Assembly: GCA_015064805.1 (NCBI GenBank)
Contig: SVRN01000008.1
Location: 1-64,000 of the forward strand
DNA: 64,000 nt
Direction of reading: 5' to 3'
Source of the DNA: Oscillospiraceae bacterium
Lineage (GTDB): Bacteria > Bacillota > Clostridia > Oscillospirales > CAG-272
Translations under genes and position numbers: made by a program
Notes under the pieces: model-generated
Databases searched by the model: none
Told to the model about the DNA's origin: nothing
Seen by the model: only the letters and a program-made list of their open reading frames with translations
Part shown: piece by piece, positions 61,594 to 64,000 of the stretch
How positions within the stretch are numbered: position 1 is the first letter of the stretch
Layout of the letters: the number at the start of each line of letters is the position of its first letter

Positions 61594-62550
61594 ATGAATC
61601 GTCCAAGCGGGCTTCCGCGCCGTCAATTCTGGCGCGACGTACAGTTCTGGATCGACAACGCACATGCGCTTTTGGTGCTGTCGACCTATCTGTTGCTGTT
61701 ACTCTCCCGCGTGATCGACACGGCGCTTTTGGGACGCGACAGCGAATATCTGAGCATCGTTCTTCTGCAGGTCATGATCTTTCTCATTCCCGGCGTTATT
61801 TTCTGCAAGCTGCGCGGCGGCGCCTTTACCGAGCGCCTGCGCCTGCGACTGCCTCGCCCCTCGCATATTTTGCTGTTGATCACGGCGTTGCTCGCTCTGA
61901 TCTCGGGCACGCTGCTCATCAGCATTTACACGGGCGGCATCAAAACGCTGGACGAGGGCTTTACGCTGTACGACACCTTTGCCGCGGGCGGCGGCACCGA
62001 TTTTTCGGAGGTTTCGTATCTGATCTTAGCCTACGCCGCTCTGCCTGCCATTTGCGAAGAATTCGTCTATCGCGGCATTTTGTGCGCGACGCTGGAGGAG
62101 CGCGGACTGCTTCCCGCCATCGTTTACAGCGCCGTTGCGTTTGGCATGCTCCATTTTGAGCTGTCGCACCTCCCGGTTTATATTTTTGCGGGCTTGCTTC
62201 TTTGCGCCGTTATGTACGCGACGCGCTCGCTGATTGCCACGGTTCTGATCCACTTTGCCTACAACGTTTTCGGGCTGTTCGGTCAGCCGGCGCTGACGCA
62301 GTTTTATCTCTACACGGGCAGCACAGAGCTGTTTTCCTTCCTGCTGGTCATCATTTTCCTCGTAGCCGCCATCGTATTTTGCGGTGAAGCGGGACGCACC
62401 TACCGCACCTATGCGAAATCAGCACAGAGTGCGCCGTACCGCGTGGATCTGTCGCGCAGCGAGCTGCCGTCACGGTTGTTGCGGACGGTATTTGCGCCTG
62501 CGAGCATCGTTTGCATCGTGGTGTATTTGCTGGCGTGCTTATTTATTTGA
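61594..62550 (+). CDS. CPBP family intramembrane metalloprotease
   Basis: 318 residues with about eight membrane helices. The CPBP (Abi/CAAX-like) motifs are EEFVYRG (EExxxR) near residue 163, FGMLHFE (FxxxH) near 190 and a third HFAYNVFG. Relatives process prenylated proteins or bacteriocin-related peptides; the target is unknown. ATG 61594 has AAAGGAGGGAGATGTC upstream. Confidence 0.92.
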   Translation: MNRPSGLPRRQFWRDVQFWIDNAHALLVLSTYLLLLLSRVIDTALLGRDSEYLSIVLLQVMIFLIPGVIFCKLRGGAFTERLRLRLPRPSHILLLITALLALISGTLLISIYTGGIKTLDEGFTLYDTFAAGGGTDFSEVSYLILAYAALPAICEEFVYRGILCATLEERGLLPAIVYSAVAFGMLHFELSHLPVYIFAGLLLCAVMYATRSLIATVLIHFAYNVFGLFGQPALTQFYLYTGSTELFSFLLVIIFLVAAIVFCGEAGRTYRTYAKSAQSAPYRVDLSRSELPSRLLRTVFAPASIVCIVVYLLACLFI

Positions 62551-62619
62551 ATCAGAAAAAGCTCGGATTCTATTGGTAGGATCCGGGCTTTTTGATAGGG
62601 AGCTGGGAATGTCTAAAAT

Positions 62620-62745
62620 TTATGCGACTTCTTCTTTTGACGCGCACACAGCGTTGCGCGTGCGCTGTATCGGTTTTTTGCCACTTCTTGGCACGCCTCA
62701 AGAAGTGGCATTATAGCCAGCGCGACGCGCCGTGTCGCGCCAACA
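62620..62745 (+). repeat. Dispersed multi-hairpin repeat, copy F (5' part only)
   Basis: GACGCGCACACAGCGTTGCG stem, then GCCACTTCTTG / CAAGAAGTGGC (62680-62709) and a CGCGACGCG...CGTGTCGCG stem. The later hairpins of copies B and C are missing. The gap 62551-62874 holds otherwise only the next gene's promoter. Confidence 0.75.
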
Positions 62746-62788
62746 GAAAGAAACTTTTCTTCCATCGCTAAAAATTCACAATTAACTC

Positions 62789-62817
62789 TTGTAAAAGTTC
62801 AAAAACTTTGCTATAAT
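62789..62817 (+). promoter_or_regulatory. Promoter of the membrane protein gene
   Basis: TTGTAA (62789-62794), 17-base spacer, TATAAT (62812-62817). AAAGTT-CAAA-AACTTT is a palindrome inside the spacer. Confidence 0.8.
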
Positions 62818-62874
62818 GTAAGATGTATTGTTGTGTTCAGCCCGATGCGACCGAGCTCAGAGAGGAGGATGCCC

Positions 62875-63681
62875 ATGAAAACCCTACTGACCAACGCCAA
62901 GCTGCTCACCTTTAATCCCTCGGCCGCACAGTGCAAGCGGCGCGCAAAGGAAATCCTGGCGATCGACGGCCTGCGGCTGAACCTGATTCTGTGTACGCTG
63001 CTTTATCTGACGTTTTTCGTAGGCGGGATCTACATGGTCGAATGCGCCTTCAGCGCCGTCCCCTGGGCAGAGCTATACGAGCAAAACGTTCTGTTGCACT
63101 TCGCATGGCTTGCGATCTTGTTTTTGATCGAGGCCTGCGTGCTCGTATTTGCCCTCTTGCCCATGTCTTACGGTGCCGCCATGATCTTTCACGGTGCGGC
63201 AATGGGACGAAAAGAACCGCTTTCTCAGTTGTTTTTCGCCTTCGGCAGCGCTCGCAATTATCGCCACGCCTTTGGCGTGATGGCCCGGCTGCTGATCCTT
63301 CCTGCCGCAACGCTTGGCGTTTGCACCTTGCTCGTTCTTTTGGGCAAGGGCACGAACAGCCCCTGGCTCGTGTTGCTGATGTTTTTTATCGCCGCGCTGG
63401 TGTTTTTGACGGTCAGCCTGATCTGCTGCCGCGACGACGCCGTGCTTGCGCTCGCTTACCGCTGTCCCGACGCTCGCGTGCGCGATCTGTTCGCGGCCTC
63501 GCACAGAATCACCAAATCGGCCTGGCGCAAGCTGTTTCTCTTCAAGCTGTCCTTTTGGTTTTGGACGCTGTTGTCCGTTGCGTCGCTCGGACTTCTGACG
63601 ATATTGCACGCCCTGCCCTATTTCACCATCGCCCACGCGCTGTTCACAGGCGTTTCGGACGAGCCCGATTTATCTGAATAA
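62875..63681 (+). CDS. Membrane protein of unknown function (DUF975-like layout)
   Basis: 268 residues from ATG 62875 (AGAGGAGG upstream). About five helices: 35-58, 78-100, 138-160, 165-190 and 225-250. The layout (amphipathic start, ALLPMSYGAAMIFHGAAMGRKEPLSQLF, RDLFAASHRITKSAWRKLFLFKLSFW) recalls DUF975/YciC-type membrane proteins, but I am not sure of the family. It is followed after 47 bases by metG. Confidence 0.65.
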   Translation: MKTLLTNAKLLTFNPSAAQCKRRAKEILAIDGLRLNLILCTLLYLTFFVGGIYMVECAFSAVPWAELYEQNVLLHFAWLAILFLIEACVLVFALLPMSYGAAMIFHGAAMGRKEPLSQLFFAFGSARNYRHAFGVMARLLILPAATLGVCTLLVLLGKGTNSPWLVLLMFFIAALVFLTVSLICCRDDAVLALAYRCPDARVRDLFAASHRITKSAWRKLFLFKLSFWFWTLLSVASLGLLTILHALPYFTIAHALFTGVSDEPDLSE

Positions 63682-63728
63682 TTCAAGCATTACTCTTGCT
63701 TTTCTTCAAGAAAGGATGGTCTATCACC

Positions 63729-64000
63729 ATGAACAAACAAAAATACTATATGACGACCGCCATCGCCTACGCCTCCAAGAAGCCGCACTTCGGCAACACC
63801 TACGAGGCCATCATGACCGACGCTCTCGCTCGCTACAAGCGAGAAATGGGCTATGACGTCTTTATGTGCACGGGCACGGACGAGCACGGTCAGAAGATCG
63901 AGGATCTGGCTAAGGAAGCCGGCATCACTCCCAAAGCCTACGTCGACGGCGTGGCAGGCGAGATCAAAAATCTCTGGGACCACATGAATGTAAAGTACGA
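63729..64000 (+). CDS. metG: Methionine--tRNA ligase (partial, cut by window edge)
   Basis: The first 90 residues are visible. KYYMTTAIAYASKKPHFGNTYE contains the HIGH-like class I signature (PHFGN), and FMCTGTDEHGQKIEDLAKEAG is the MetRS-specific segment. AAAGGATGG lies upstream of the ATG. The remainder lies beyond the right edge. Confidence 0.95.
   Translation, partial: MNKQKYYMTTAIAYASKKPHFGNTYEAIMTDALARYKREMGYDVFMCTGTDEHGQKIEDLAKEAGITPKAYVDGVAGEIKNLWDHMNVKY

Noticed and set aside
1..64000. Prophage, integrative element or defence island
   Set aside because: No integrase, transposase, restriction, toxin-antitoxin or phage structural gene was recognised; most genes are ordinary chromosomal functions.

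Overview
The window looks like chromosomal DNA from a spore-forming member of the Clostridia, probably an uncultured gut lineage. Three things support this. Sporulation-linked genes are present: SpmA, SpmB, a CotH-family protein and an AbrB/SpoVT-type regulator. The cmk-plsC-ispH::rpsA cluster carries the fused IspH-S1 protein known from Clostridia. A ylxM-ffh-rpsP-khpA operon and a T-box leader are also present. Most genes are GC-rich. A few patches are visibly more AT-rich: the GntR/ABC pair at the left edge, the unknown gene at 12737-13414 and the NUDIX gene at 28654-29106. Both window edges cut genes (an ABC ATPase on the left, metG on the right). I see no tRNA, rRNA, CRISPR array, transposase or phage gene.

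Layout. 1-0.8 kb: YtrA-type GntR regulator and ABC ATPase, with an operator over the promoter. 1.1-5.5 kb: a YwaF-like membrane protein, a DedA-PlsC-zinc-ribbon fusion and a YfcC-type carrier. 5.5-8.4 kb: a URO-D family enzyme and a solitary trpB under a T-box. 8.5-11.6 kb: a large surface lipoprotein. 11.6-13.7 kb: a second YwaF-like protein, an AT-rich unknown gene and a MITE-like element. 13.8-17.4 kb: acyltransferase, GltS-like symporter and 1-phosphofructokinase in one operon. 18-24 kb: ispH-rpsA, plsC, cmk, baiN and rpiR. 24-28.3 kb: ABC exporter, histidine phosphatase and DUF1015. 28.6-35 kb: NUDIX, HD hydrolase, zinc-ribbon protein, a PrsA/SurA-like foldase and RNase J with a long structured leader. 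35-41 kb: a small membrane protein, spmB, wecB, tcdA, an M48-like protease, spmA and abrB. 42-47.9 kb: an operon VTC-DUF4956-CotH-unknown-RluA-lipoprotein. 48-50.4 kb: the SRP/ribosome operon. 50.6-56.2 kb: a DP-repeat lipoprotein, an MBL hydrolase, gltX and glnS. 56.3-64 kb: VWA lipoprotein, M28 peptidase, MATE exporter, DJ-1, CPBP protease, a membrane protein and metG.

The most striking unexplained signal is a dispersed, multi-hairpin intergenic repeat found seven times (about 17.4, 17.7-18.1, 21.6, 28.4, 41.4, 41.7-42.0 and 62.6 kb). Between copies the hairpin arms change together so that pairing is kept. Twice it occurs as a tail-to-tail inverted pair, and once it sits inside the otherwise conserved baiN-cmk gene string. 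A second, unrelated hairpin-rich element is repeated in tandem with an exact 184-bp period at 61.0-61.56 kb. Other leads are two acyltransferases sharing a C-terminal zinc ribbon plus beta-rich module, an M28 peptidase with membrane helices inside its catalytic domain, the VTC-DUF4956-CotH operon, and the folded leader of RNase J.

Promoters are easy to read: many genes have a near-consensus -35/-10 pair with a 17-base spacer. These, together with Shine-Dalgarno sequences, were used to correct several start sites.
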